A stretch of DNA of 17,947 nt from Promethearchaeota archaeon (GCA_019057975.1 JAHLWJ010000060.1:1-17947), one strand, 5' to 3'. Counted from the first letter of the stretch, positions 7,995 through 15,428 are shown. The notes: generated by a model not told the origin, from the letters alone. Program-made: numbers and translations.

Positions 7995-8309
7995 ATGATG
8001 AGTGAAGATGAAAGTAAAACAATTACTATAAATGTCAAGGATTTAAGTTTTAAAAGCGATCAACACGTAGAGGATTTAGTAAGATTTTTAGCAGAATCAC
8101 TTCCAAAAATCAACCTCAACCGTGATGGGAATGAGATTATAATCTCAATGCCAGTAAAATTGTCTAAAAGAGCTTTAAAGCTTAGAATTAAAAAATTCTT
8201 ATATAAAAAGGGATTAAATAAGGATTTCAGACCTATTTCATTAAAATTAGGTGATAAAGAAGGATATATAGTAAAGGAAAAGAAAATTATTGAGTTAAGC
8301 TATTACTAA
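7995..8309 (+). CDS. rpl22e: Ribosomal protein eL22 homologue
   Basis: The 104-residue protein reads along most of its length like eukaryotic 60S protein eL22. An N-terminal strand, ITINVKD, matches the LKFTLDCTHPVED region. A helix, HVEDLVRFLAESLPKINLNR, matches NFEQFLQERIKV. The sequence NEIIISMPVKLSKRALKLR matches KITVTSEVPFSKRYLKYL, and IKKFLYKKGLNKDFRPISL matches TKKYLKKNNLRDWLRVV, ending in a short GYIVKEKK strand. The basic middle fits an rRNA-binding role in the large subunit. Two adjacent ATGs (7995 and 7998) follow GAGTGA at 7985-7990. Spacing slightly favours 7998, but both give essentially the same protein. eL22 has been reported as a eukaryotic signature protein in Lokiarchaeota; most other archaea lack it. 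It heads a same-strand group with the CitG-like and TFS genes. The family call is by eye from remembered sequence, so moderate to good. Confidence 0.8.
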   Translation: MMSEDESKTITINVKDLSFKSDQHVEDLVRFLAESLPKINLNRDGNEIIISMPVKLSKRALKLRIKKFLYKKGLNKDFRPISLKLGDKEGYIVKEKKIIELSYY

Positions 8310-8327
8310 TTCTTCTTCTTACTAAAT

Positions 8328-8348
8328 ATTATTATATGAAATAATAAT
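8328..8348 (+). terminator. AT-only hairpin between eL22 and the CitG-like gene
   Basis: ATTATTAT at 8328-8335 pairs perfectly with ATAATAAT at 8341-8348 around the five-base loop ATGAA. A pyrimidine tract, TTCTTCTTCTT, precedes it at 8310-8320. It may mark partial termination or transcript processing within the gene group. An all-AT stem is expected fairly often by chance in such AT-rich DNA. Confidence 0.25.
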
Positions 8349-8359
8349 TATATTTAGTT

Positions 8360-9334
8360 GTGTCTGTGAAAAAGACCAACCTCATATTATCCCTCGAATC
8401 AATAGATGACTTGATGAGATGTATTAATTTAGCAAGTTTGTTGGAGGTAGCGGGTTGGCCTAAACCTGGGAATGTACATCGAACCAAAGATTTTGATGAT
8501 ACGAGATTTGAACATTTCTTAGGGGGAATAGCTGCTATTCAACCAACCTTTAGGAAATTTTGCGAAAGAATATTTCAATTATCATTTAATGATGATAAAA
8601 ACTATAGATTTATAGAAATAGGGTTTTTCTTTAAGGAAGCCGCAGAACAGATGATAAAATGGCAAAGTGGAGGAAATGTTTTGCTTGGACACATTCTAAT
8701 ATTAGCTCCTCTTACTGCAGCTGCTATAATATGTCTAAAAACTAATAAAAATAATTTTTCCGATTTTAAATATTATTTAAATAAAATAATTGATGAAACC
8801 ACGGTAGATGATACAATTCTTCTCTACAAGGCTATAAGAATATCTAACCCTGGAAGTTTAGGAAAGATTAAGAAGTATGATATCAATGATGAAAATTCAC
8901 TTAAAGATATTAGTGTAGACAAAATAAACTTAAAAAAAATTTTTGACCTATCCAAAGAATATGATTTAATTAGCTCTGAATATTCAACAGGATTTAGTAT
9001 TATATTAAACGAGGGATTACCTTACTTACTTAAAACTTTTAATCGATTTGGTGATCCAAATATTGCAACTGTAAATACTTTCTTAAAAATTCTTTCAGAG
9101 CATCCTGATACACTCATAATAAGAAAATCAGGAATAGAATCTGCACTTTATGTATCAAACTCTGCATCTAAAATATTACAAAATGGAGGAGTTTCAACTA
9201 AAGAGGGTTTAGAACTAACTATTAAATTAGATAGAGAGCTGCAAGAGAAAAAAGGGAAATCAAATCCCGGTACTACTGCAGATCTTATTGCTGGAGTTAT
9301 TTTTTGTGCGTTGATCTTTGGACTAAGGTTATAG
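8360..9334 (+). CDS. CitG/MdcB-family triphosphoribosyl-dephospho-CoA synthase-like protein
   Basis: Family members transfer the triphosphoribosyl group of ATP to dephospho-CoA, releasing adenine. In bacteria this makes the prosthetic-group precursor of citrate or malonate lyase. The 324-residue protein shows the family's conserved blocks: EVAGWPKPGNVHRTKDFDDT (about 29-48, like the bacterial YPKPGLVD block), GGNVLLGHILILAPLTAAA (about 104-122), and KSNPGTTADLIAGVIFCALI near the C-terminus. The start is GTG at 8360 or GTG at 8366; no ATG occurs before residue 19, and no clear Shine-Dalgarno was found. It lies 50 bp after eL22 and 74 bp before TFS. No citrate lyase genes are in the window. The real substrate in archaea is therefore open, although the family assignment looks secure. 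It may share phosphoribosyl chemistry with the nearby AMP-pathway enzymes, but that is speculation. Confidence 0.82.
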   Translation: MSVKKTNLILSLESIDDLMRCINLASLLEVAGWPKPGNVHRTKDFDDTRFEHFLGGIAAIQPTFRKFCERIFQLSFNDDKNYRFIEIGFFFKEAAEQMIKWQSGGNVLLGHILILAPLTAAAIICLKTNKNNFSDFKYYLNKIIDETTVDDTILLYKAIRISNPGSLGKIKKYDINDENSLKDISVDKINLKKIFDLSKEYDLISSEYSTGFSIILNEGLPYLLKTFNRFGDPNIATVNTFLKILSEHPDTLIIRKSGIESALYVSNSASKILQNGGVSTKEGLELTIKLDRELQEKKGKSNPGTTADLIAGVIFCALIFGLRL

Positions 9335-9393
9335 ATTCAAAAAAATTATTTGGTAGAATTAATTTATTTTATCTAGTTCTAAATCATATCTAG

Positions 9394-9398
9394 AAGGA
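9394..9398 (+). promoter_or_regulatory. Shine-Dalgarno of the TFS gene
   Basis: AAGGA lies ten bases before the ATG at 9409 and supports that start, which places the first zinc-ribbon cysteine at residue 4 as in other TFS proteins. Confidence 0.4.
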
Positions 9399-9408
9399 TC
9401 AAGACTTA

Positions 9409-9759
9409 ATGGAATTCTGTGATGAATGTGGAGGCATGATGCTCCCATCTAAAGTAAACGGAAAAAAAGTATTTAAGTGTAAATGCGGAGCAATAAAAGA
9501 TTTTTCTGAAGAAAAGTCAGGGGCATATAAATTAACTAGGAAAATTGAACACCCTGTCAGAAATGAGGTTATGAACTTAACTGAAGTTATGAATTGGAAA
9601 GATCAATATTTAAGAAGTACTATTAAGGATTTTAAATGTCCTAGTTGCGGATATACAAAAGCACTTCTGGAAACAAGGCAGACACGGAGTGCTGATGAAG
9701 GAATGACTCATTTTATAACCTGTCTAAAATGTGGTCGCAATATAAAAATAGGGAGTTAG
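9409..9759 (+). CDS. tfs: Transcription factor S (TFS, TFIIS/RPB9-like cleavage factor)
   Basis: TFS rescues backtracked archaeal RNA polymerase by stimulating cleavage of the nascent RNA, and it improves fidelity. The 116-residue protein has two zinc ribbons. The N-terminal one uses C4, C7, C24 and C26 (CDEC ... CKC), so its second knuckle is CxC rather than the usual CxxC. The C-terminal one uses C77, C80, C105 and C108 (CPSC ... CLKC). The functional loop between the C-terminal knuckles carries RQTRSADEGMTHFITC. D96 and E97 are the acidic pair that reaches the polymerase active site, so the protein should be cleavage-competent. Eukaryotic RPB9 lacks this acidic pair, which argues for TFS rather than a pure RPB9 subunit. 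It follows the CitG-like gene on the same strand and ends 12 bp before the convergent DUF167 gene. Confidence 0.93.
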   Translation: MEFCDECGGMMLPSKVNGKKVFKCKCGAIKDFSEEKSGAYKLTRKIEHPVRNEVMNLTEVMNWKDQYLRSTIKDFKCPSCGYTKALLETRQTRSADEGMTHFITCLKCGRNIKIGS

Positions 9760-9771
9760 TAATAAAAACCC

Positions 9772-10068
9772 TCAATCGAATAACTTGTTAATTAGTAATT
9801 GTTTTTTCTGTTTTTCTGGAAAATTTAGTTTTACAATCTTATTTGTACTTTTCAATCCTGATAATATCTTAATTTGATTTAACGTGATTTCTAGCTTAGT
9901 CTTTAGTAAATTTATTAGTTCTTTATTTGCTTTATTTTTAATTGCCTTAGATCTAATATAAACTGTAAGAAATTTATCATTTTCAATTAAATCTTGCTTT
10001 TTCGAATTTGGTTTAACATTGATGCGGAGAATGAAAGTATGATCATCCATTTTTTCGATGAATCTCAT
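9772..10068 (-). CDS. DUF167 / UPF0235 (YggU-family) protein
   Basis: The protein has 98 residues, the usual size of this widespread small alpha/beta family of unknown function. The family pattern is clear: INVKPNSKKQDL near residues 16-27, FLTVYIRSKAIKNKANKELI in the middle (normally V.V.APP..GKAN..L), and IKILSGLKSTNKIVKL near the end. The canonical Gly-Lys-Ala-Asn is NKAN here. The start codon lies 32 bp downstream of the stop of the GAN-like nuclease on the same strand, so the two are probably co-transcribed with the nuclease first. A T5 tract on the minus strand just past its stop (9764-9768) may end the transcript. The family is secure; no function can be given. Confidence 0.88.
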   Translation of the reverse strand: MRFIEKMDDHTFILRINVKPNSKKQDLIENDKFLTVYIRSKAIKNKANKELINLLKTKLEITLNQIKILSGLKSTNKIVKLNFPEKQKKQLLINKLFD

Positions 10069-10100
10069 TATTTATTGAACAGAATAAATTTTTATAAATA

Positions 10101-11480
10101 TTAAATAAACTCATCAATTCTAGTTTTTAGTCGATTATAAGAAGGTTTTGATAACCTAATACCCCCAGCAAGCTTATGTCCCCCGCCTACACCACCTAAT
10201 TCATTTTTTATTCTAGAAATGATTTTATTTACCCCATTTTCATTATTATTTTCAAGATATTTTCTTGAACATCGAATACTTAATTTGATTGTCCCAGATT
10301 TCATTTCTAAACCACCTAGAAATAAAATTTTGTAAGGATTAACAAGTTCATTAACTGCACTGAAACTAGCTGTATCTGACCAGTTGCTAGGAGGTATTTT
10401 TCCTTTTACTTCTATAAAAATTGCTTTTTCTGTTTCAGAAGTAGGTAATTCGTTAGAAACAGTTTTCAAATTATTTACCAGATTATTTATATAATCCATA
10501 TATAAATTCTTGGCATAACGAGTAATTGTTTTTAATTGTGTAATTGATATAGCGGCACTAATGTTTTTAAAACATAAGATATTCAATAACAGTGCGTGTT
10601 CAAATGCAAATTTTAGCAATCCTGCTTTGTGTGGTAATAATGCATAATGACCATAGCAATCTACATTCACTTTTTGTTGAATTGCGTAAATTTCATCCTT
10701 ATTTAGATCAACAACTTTAGTCGTTGGATTTATTTGTATTGAGTTTAGAAAAGATATAATTTTGTTGTCAGATTCACCCCCAATTCCATTAATATAAGGT
10801 AAAATACTGTATTTTAAACTGTTTTTGATGGAATCATGCATACTTCCAAATAAAGTAAGTCCTTCTTTATCCTCAACAAGTTCTTCGCTTATTAGTTCTT
10901 CGTATACTTCTCGATTAAATGATTGAAGCTTATCCATTGACTTTAAAGAATCTCCAGCAATTCCTATTATTGTTAGCCATCCCTGCTTTATTATCGAGGG
11001 TTTTATTTGTTTAACGAACATATAAGTAAGAGTTGCTCCAGAGATATGTTCAAGACCATCATAACCATGAATTGTAGGATTTACAAAAAATAAGTTTTCA
11101 GGTATATCACTAATTCTGATATCATCTTCCACTTCATGATGATCAAGAATATAAAAATGTTCTTTTCTATTTCTTATAATAGGAATTAATTCTGCTAAAT
11201 TAGAACCTAGGTCAGTAAAAATAAATGCTGTTTTTTCACTTTGTCTTTTAGAGAAAATCCCGTTTAAATAATTTTCCCAAGAAACAGATCTATTATATAT
11301 AAAGTAATCATAATCTATTTTTAGTTGATATAATAAATTCTGAATAATATGTAAGCTACTAATACCATCAGCATCATTATGAGAAATGGCTATAATTTTT
11401 GGATATGAGTGATCAACAAAATGATCTACGGCATTATTAAAATCTTCTAAAAATTTTGCTTTATCTGGTTTCTTGGTCAT
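10101..11480 (-). CDS. DHH-family nuclease, GAN / RecJ-Cdc45-like
   Basis: A 459-residue DHH/DHHA1 phosphoesterase. Motif I is SHNDADGISS (H34, D36, D38), motif II FIFTDLGSN (D90), motif III ILDHHEVEDD (D113, H114, H115), and motif IV IIGIAGDSLK (D177). The C-terminal DHHA1 domain ends with GGVGGGHKLAGGIRL (from about 429). All metal-binding residues are present, so it should be an active 5'-3' exonuclease. The order and spacing fit archaeal GAN, the GINS-associated nuclease and relative of eukaryotic Cdc45, which works with GINS and MCM at the replication fork. Features shared with GAN include the VNPTIHGYDGLEHISGATLT block after DHH and the LFGSMHDSIKNSLKY block. A RecJ-like repair or RNA-degrading DHH enzyme is the alternative. 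It heads an operon with the DUF167 gene and is divergent from the surface protein gene. Confidence 0.82.
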   Translation of the reverse strand: MTKKPDKAKFLEDFNNAVDHFVDHSYPKIIAISHNDADGISSLHIIQNLLYQLKIDYDYFIYNRSVSWENYLNGIFSKRQSEKTAFIFTDLGSNLAELIPIIRNRKEHFYILDHHEVEDDIRISDIPENLFFVNPTIHGYDGLEHISGATLTYMFVKQIKPSIIKQGWLTIIGIAGDSLKSMDKLQSFNREVYEELISEELVEDKEGLTLFGSMHDSIKNSLKYSILPYINGIGGESDNKIISFLNSIQINPTTKVVDLNKDEIYAIQQKVNVDCYGHYALLPHKAGLLKFAFEHALLLNILCFKNISAAISITQLKTITRYAKNLYMDYINNLVNNLKTVSNELPTSETEKAIFIEVKGKIPPSNWSDTASFSAVNELVNPYKILFLGGLEMKSGTIKLSIRCSRKYLENNNENGVNKIISRIKNELGGVGGGHKLAGGIRLSKPSYNRLKTRIDEFI

Positions 11481-11512
11481 TTACATCAATTAATTATTAA
11501 AATACAAGAAGT

Positions 11513-11526
11513 TTTAAAATATTTAT
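11513..11526 (-). promoter_or_regulatory. Candidate TATA element for the GAN-like gene
   Basis: On the minus strand AAATATTTTAAAAC lies about 33-46 bases upstream of the ATG, consistent with an archaeal TATA box and a short leader. In sequence this AT-rich such elements arise by chance, so confidence is low. Confidence 0.3.
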
Positions 11527-11778
11527 TTATCATTAAGTGAATTATTAGATAATCATAAATCAAAAAATACTAAATTATGAATGGTCTATTAAACAAATCT
11601 TCTATATTTTTATTTTGAGTAAATTCTGATAAATTTCAAATAAATTCTATAATTATAAATATTCCGATTTGATTTTTGCTTTTTTCCATAAATCAAGGTA
11701 AAAATTAAAATCCAAGGAAAAATTTTTTTAATTTATTTAAATTTCTGTCTTTAAGATTTCAAAAATAAAAGCTCAATC
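11527..11778. promoter_or_regulatory. AT-rich divergent intergenic region before the surface protein gene
   Basis: With the preceding short segment this forms a 298-bp gap between divergent genes. It is extremely AT-rich and holds no recognisable gene or RNA. TTTATTTAAAT near 11731-11741 is a possible TATA element, about 38 bases before the ATG at 11779. No clear Shine-Dalgarno is present, so a short-leader or leaderless transcript is likely. Confidence 0.3.
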
Positions 11779-13476
11779 ATGCCTAATAAAACTCGGAATA
11801 ATACCATATTCTCTAAAAAGACTTTTCTTCTTATTTTGGTGATTATGGCAATCTTAATTCCAATAGTATTTACAAATTTTAAAATTTTTCCCAACATCGG
11901 TTTAAATAAGAATTATCTTCAAGATACTGACCTTAATATGAATGAATTTACTAAAGACAATTACACTGAAATACGAACATCAGCTAAACATGGATTAGGT
12001 AATATAACAATAGATGACATTAGTTTTAACTTTCTTCCTGGAGGTTTTGTCAATGAAAATATTTATCATCCGCTTGTTACCGAAGATCATATCAGTGGAA
12101 AAATAACCATGAATACAACACACATGGAGTTTATTGAAACTACAAGTCCAGCCTTAATAGACAATTTAAATATTGGAACTGGTGATAAAGTTTATGCCAC
12201 TTACAAATTAAATGAAACTATACAAGTATCTTGTAATAAAACAGAAGCAAGATATTTAATCTATCATTCTCGTTTTACAGACACAACGTTATTAGAATTT
12301 TATGTCAATAATGGCACTATAATAACTGAGTTAACAGAAGGAGATGACTATACCATAGATGATCGAAAATTTCTGGTATTTTATTATGAGGATTACTTCC
12401 AAGAAGGCCGCACTTTTAATTTCACTATGTACCTCATATGGGAACATTTCTTAGTTTTTGGAGATTGGGAAATTGAACAAATGGAAGATCAGGTTTTAGA
12501 GATAAGTGAAGTAGAGCAAGTGCTTACACCAGAATTCAATTATAATTTCTTTCTAATCGCGAGGGCATATGTTACAAATCTTAATGATGTATTACCGATT
12601 ACTTTTTGGGATGTTGCTTTAACGGTTAACCCATTAGATAAGGAGAAATTCAATAACCATAAATTAATGTTAAATGGAATTGAGGTGAATATTGATGAAA
12701 ATTTAAAATCTGATAAGTCATTGCAAATAGAACTTTCTGATCATTTTACTCCAGATTCAAACACTTTTTCGCTAAATTTTACTAGTTCATATTTAATAAG
12801 ATTTGAAGAACCCCTTGGAAATCTATGGGCTATCGACAGGCTTGTATCTCAGCGAGAAATAAGAGAAAGAATTTATTTTTGCAATTTAATATCAGGACCA
12901 AGACATATCTACTTAAAAAATGTGTTATTTTATGAACCGAGTATTTATTTTGAAGAAGTGATAAATACATACTCATTGTTCAATAGAGATGTGTTATTTG
13001 TTGATGCTAATAATTCCATTTCTAATCGACTGGGCCTGAATGTAACTATCCCGTATTTATTTGTAGGAGAAACTTGTCCTTTTTCAATTGAATATTTCAC
13101 ATTTCAGAAGTTGAAAATTGTTATTACTGATAATATCAAAATGCCTTTAGTAGGAGCAAAAATTAAAGTCTTTCATTTTGGAGCGATCTATGGGACATAT
13201 ATTTCGAATAAAACTATTCAACCAATTATTCCAAGTAAATCGGATGAAAATGGGCAAATTGTATTATATAATGTTCCTCGCGGAAATTATACAATAAGTG
13301 TATATTGGGAAGGAAGATTAGTTAAAGAGGCTTCCATTTCGACATTCAACGAGGTTAATTATGTGTATACTAATATTATTCACACTCCTCTCTGGATAAT
13401 AATCTTTGGAGGAATAAACGGGATGATTCTAATTTTAGGTGCTATATTTTATCTAAAATATAAAAAATTACGATAA
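11779..13476 (+). CDS. Membrane-anchored surface protein with C-terminal carboxypeptidase-regulatory-like domain
   Basis: I do not recognise a named family for the whole protein (565 residues). The N-terminus is basic and followed by a hydrophobic segment at about 14-34 (TFLLILVIMAILIPIVF), a signal peptide or signal anchor. A long beta-rich ectodomain follows, with many N-x-S/T sequons expected for an exported glycoprotein. Residues about 445-525 (IVITDNIKMPLVGAKIKVF, then SDENGQIVLYNVPRGNYTIS) read as a carboxypeptidase-regulatory/Ig-like beta sandwich. A single membrane helix at about 537-560 (PLWIIIFGGINGMILILGAI) and a short basic tail, YLKYKKLR, close the protein. The expected topology is an outward-facing domain with a short cytoplasmic tail. 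Adhesion or surface architecture is a guess. The next small gene lies in the same reading frame two codons past the stop. Confidence 0.8.
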   Translation: MPNKTRNNTIFSKKTFLLILVIMAILIPIVFTNFKIFPNIGLNKNYLQDTDLNMNEFTKDNYTEIRTSAKHGLGNITIDDISFNFLPGGFVNENIYHPLVTEDHISGKITMNTTHMEFIETTSPALIDNLNIGTGDKVYATYKLNETIQVSCNKTEARYLIYHSRFTDTTLLEFYVNNGTIITELTEGDDYTIDDRKFLVFYYEDYFQEGRTFNFTMYLIWEHFLVFGDWEIEQMEDQVLEISEVEQVLTPEFNYNFFLIARAYVTNLNDVLPITFWDVALTVNPLDKEKFNNHKLMLNGIEVNIDENLKSDKSLQIELSDHFTPDSNTFSLNFTSSYLIRFEEPLGNLWAIDRLVSQREIRERIYFCNLISGPRHIYLKNVLFYEPSIYFEEVINTYSLFNRDVLFVDANNSISNRLGLNVTIPYLFVGETCPFSIEYFTFQKLKIVITDNIKMPLVGAKIKVFHFGAIYGTYISNKTIQPIIPSKSDENGQIVLYNVPRGNYTISVYWEGRLVKEASISTFNEVNYVYTNIIHTPLWIIIFGGINGMILILGAIFYLKYKKLR

Positions 13477-13482
13477 TTAATT

Positions 13483-13809
13483 TTGATCGTTATTTTCTGT
13501 GATAATATTGACGATTTTATTGGTTTTTTGGAAAAACGTGTAATGGGTGAAATTTTTTACGAATTTAAAGAAATTACTAGTAATAGTTTATCCCGTAAAG
13601 TAGATATAGAAATTGTACTCCACTTTTTAGCTAAAGTCGAAGGTACTATGGTCCTGTATGAAACAAAGCAAAATATTACAAAATCAAGCAATTCTGATAT
13701 CGACAAAGAGGTTGTAATAACTTTAGAGAAAATATTTAGTAGTGTTGATCCATCATTAAGTCTAATCAAGGGAAAAATACGCGAAATTTTTCTTTCCTAT
13801 TCATCATAG
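13483..13809 (+). CDS. Hypothetical small protein, function unknown
   Basis: A 108-residue open frame with mixed charge, no cysteine cluster, no membrane helix and no family I can name. The listed start is TTG at 13483; the first ATG is residue 21 (13543). Neither has a visible Shine-Dalgarno. The frame is the same as that of the surface protein just upstream, separated only by its TAA and two codons. It could thus be translated by coupling, by reinitiation, or as a rare read-through tail. Its composition, with alternating hydrophobic and charged residues (KVDIEIVLHFLAKVEGTMVL), looks more like a folded protein than noise. The opposite-strand frame over the same bases looks less protein-like. 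It converges on the aIF2 gamma gene with a 38-bp gap. Coding is probable; the start is uncertain. Confidence 0.55.
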   Translation: MIVIFCDNIDDFIGFLEKRVMGEIFYEFKEITSNSLSRKVDIEIVLHFLAKVEGTMVLYETKQNITKSSNSDIDKEVVITLEKIFSSVDPSLSLIKGKIREIFLSYSS

Positions 13810-13847
13810 ACTAGTTCTATATATGGATTTTGTATGGTTAAACTCAT

Positions 13848-15428
13848 TTAATTATGGTTTACTTCTTCTCCATATCCTATTAAGCGATAACGTCTATTAA
13901 TTATACGAGAAATAGCATAAATGAAGTTTTCGGGGGGACATATTGGTGGGGAAAGTTTTATTATAGTAGAATTTTTTAATATTTTTGTTACAGTTCCTCC
14001 AGTTTTTTCTGTACCAACAACTAATAACAATTTCTCACCATGTTTGAGTGGTTGAACCTTCATTTGAACTTCAGAACCAATCACTCGGTCTAAAAGATGG
14101 ATATCTAACTCGACTTCTGTTAATATTTCTGGAAGAGTTCCAGGTCCTCCAACTAAATGTCCAATTAGATGATCACCTTTGGTTAAAGCAGGATCTAATT
14201 TTGTACCTAAACCAATTAATCCGCCAGGTTTAGCAATTTTTAAAGGATTACTTCCTTGACTAATACTTACTACCATCGATTTTATTGGCACGTATTTATC
14301 CTTAATACGAATACCAGGTTTAATTTCGACTTGATCTCCAACCTCAATTTTTCCTTTTAATACGGAACCCCCTATTACACCGCCTTCTAAGTCGATTATA
14401 TCTTTACCAGGTCGATTGATATCAAATGATCTTGCTATTAAAAATTGAAATAATTCTTCTTCTTTGAACTCTGGAGTCGGGATTATTTCTTCAAAAGCTT
14501 TCACAACAAGATGCATATTCGCCTCAAAAACTGCCGATATAGGTATAATTGGGGCATTCTCAGCAACTGTACCTTTAACAAATTCTTTAATCTGTTGGTA
14601 ATTTTCTAAAACTTGTTCTCGAGAAACAGCATCAATTTTATTTTGTAATATAATAATATTTTTAATCCCTGCTATGTTTAAAGCAGCTAAATGTTCCCGA
14701 GTTTGAGGTTGAGGACATTTCTCGTCAGCAGCAATTAAAAAACATGCCCCGTCCATTAATGAGGCACCACTTAACATGGTTGCCATCAAAATTTCGTGTC
14801 CTGGGGCATCTACAAAAGAAATATTGCGCTTGAATTCTAAATTTCCATTGCATTTTGAACATACAAATCGAGGTTGTCCTTTCGCTCTGTTTTTTTCTGC
14901 AAGGTGGGCTGTTATATATTCATCGCATGTAGGACAATAAAGAATTGTAGCATTAGAATATCCTAATTTTATCGAAATGCCTCTTTCTTGCTCTTCAGAA
15001 TGTCGATCAGTCCAATCTCCTGTTAAAGATTTAACCAGTGTGGTTTTACCGTGGTCTACATGGCCAACAAGGCCAATATTGCATTCTGCTTGTTGTTTAA
15101 TTAATTCCTTTATTTTGGATCCTTTTACCTTAGAAACTTGTGTTGGTTTTGGTTTTGGTTTTGGTTTAGATTTTGATGCTGTTTTTTCACCAGTTTTTTC
15201 TTTTATTGTTGCTGAAGATTTTATTTTTCCACCTATTTCTTCAAAATCCTTTTTAGCATTTGTAATAATTTTTTCTGCAGTTGCTTTTCCCACGCCTTTT
15301 ATTTTTAATTTTACTAAATCAGCAGGTTCTACAGCAACCAGTTTTTCAATTGAATCTATTCCTGCCGCTTTCATTTTTTCTGCGGTTGATTTGCCAATTC
15401 CCGAAATATCTTCTAATTCATAGGACAT
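13848..15428 (-). CDS. eif2g: Translation initiation factor aIF2 gamma with N-terminal helix-hairpin-helix domain
   Basis: aIF2 gamma is the GTPase core of the heterotrimer that brings initiator Met-tRNA to the small ribosomal subunit. At 526 residues it is about 110 longer than usual (about 411-415). The extra part is N-terminal: a Rad51/RadA-type helix-hairpin-helix domain at about 1-62 with two hairpins (ISGIGKSTAEKMKAAGI, IKGVGKATAEKI), then a Lys/Pro-rich linker at about 63-107 (KSKPKPKPKP). The GTPase follows: GHVDHGKTT at 122-130, switch I RGISIKLGYSNA, a zinc knuckle CPTC ... CSKC (165, 168, 190, 193) typical of aIF2 gamma, VDAPGHE at 206-212, and NKID at 263-266. Beta-barrel domains II and III end in RRYRLIGYG. 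The zinc knuckle and C-terminus exclude EF-1A and SelB. The ATG start follows a TATA-like element, and the fusion is in one uninterrupted frame. Confidence 0.95.
   Translation of the reverse strand: MSYELEDISGIGKSTAEKMKAAGIDSIEKLVAVEPADLVKLKIKGVGKATAEKIITNAKKDFEEIGGKIKSSATIKEKTGEKTASKSKPKPKPKPTQVSKVKGSKIKELIKQQAECNIGLVGHVDHGKTTLVKSLTGDWTDRHSEEQERGISIKLGYSNATILYCPTCDEYITAHLAEKNRAKGQPRFVCSKCNGNLEFKRNISFVDAPGHEILMATMLSGASLMDGACFLIAADEKCPQPQTREHLAALNIAGIKNIIILQNKIDAVSREQVLENYQQIKEFVKGTVAENAPIIPISAVFEANMHLVVKAFEEIIPTPEFKEEELFQFLIARSFDINRPGKDIIDLEGGVIGGSVLKGKIEVGDQVEIKPGIRIKDKYVPIKSMVVSISQGSNPLKIAKPGGLIGLGTKLDPALTKGDHLIGHLVGGPGTLPEILTEVELDIHLLDRVIGSEVQMKVQPLKHGEKLLLVVGTEKTGGTVTKILKNSTIIKLSPPICPPENFIYAISRIINRRYRLIGYGEEVNHN
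15143..15167. repeat. Hexanucleotide tandem repeat in the aIF2 gamma linker
   Basis: About four copies of TTGGTT on the + strand encode the alternating Lys-Pro run (KPKPKPKP) of the linker between the HhH and GTPase domains. Such a short repeat could change in copy number by slippage without breaking the frame, because each unit is two codons. Confidence 0.8.

Noticed and set aside
13557..13769. A 70-codon minus-strand frame opposite the small 108-residue gene
   Set aside because: Its composition is rich in Ser, Leu and Ile without a recognisable pattern, and it has no promoter or ribosome site. The + strand frame is longer and more protein-like.
14977..15423. A 148-codon open frame on the + strand, antisense to the start of aIF2 gamma
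   Set aside because: It is the mirror of the HhH/linker and G1 region; the Phe-Gly repeat is only the antisense of the Lys-Pro linker. The minus-strand protein has a full set of family motifs.
13848..15428. EF-1A, SelB or aIF5B as the identity of the GTPase
   Set aside because: The zinc knuckle insertion after switch I and the RRYRLIGYG C-terminus are typical of aIF2 gamma.
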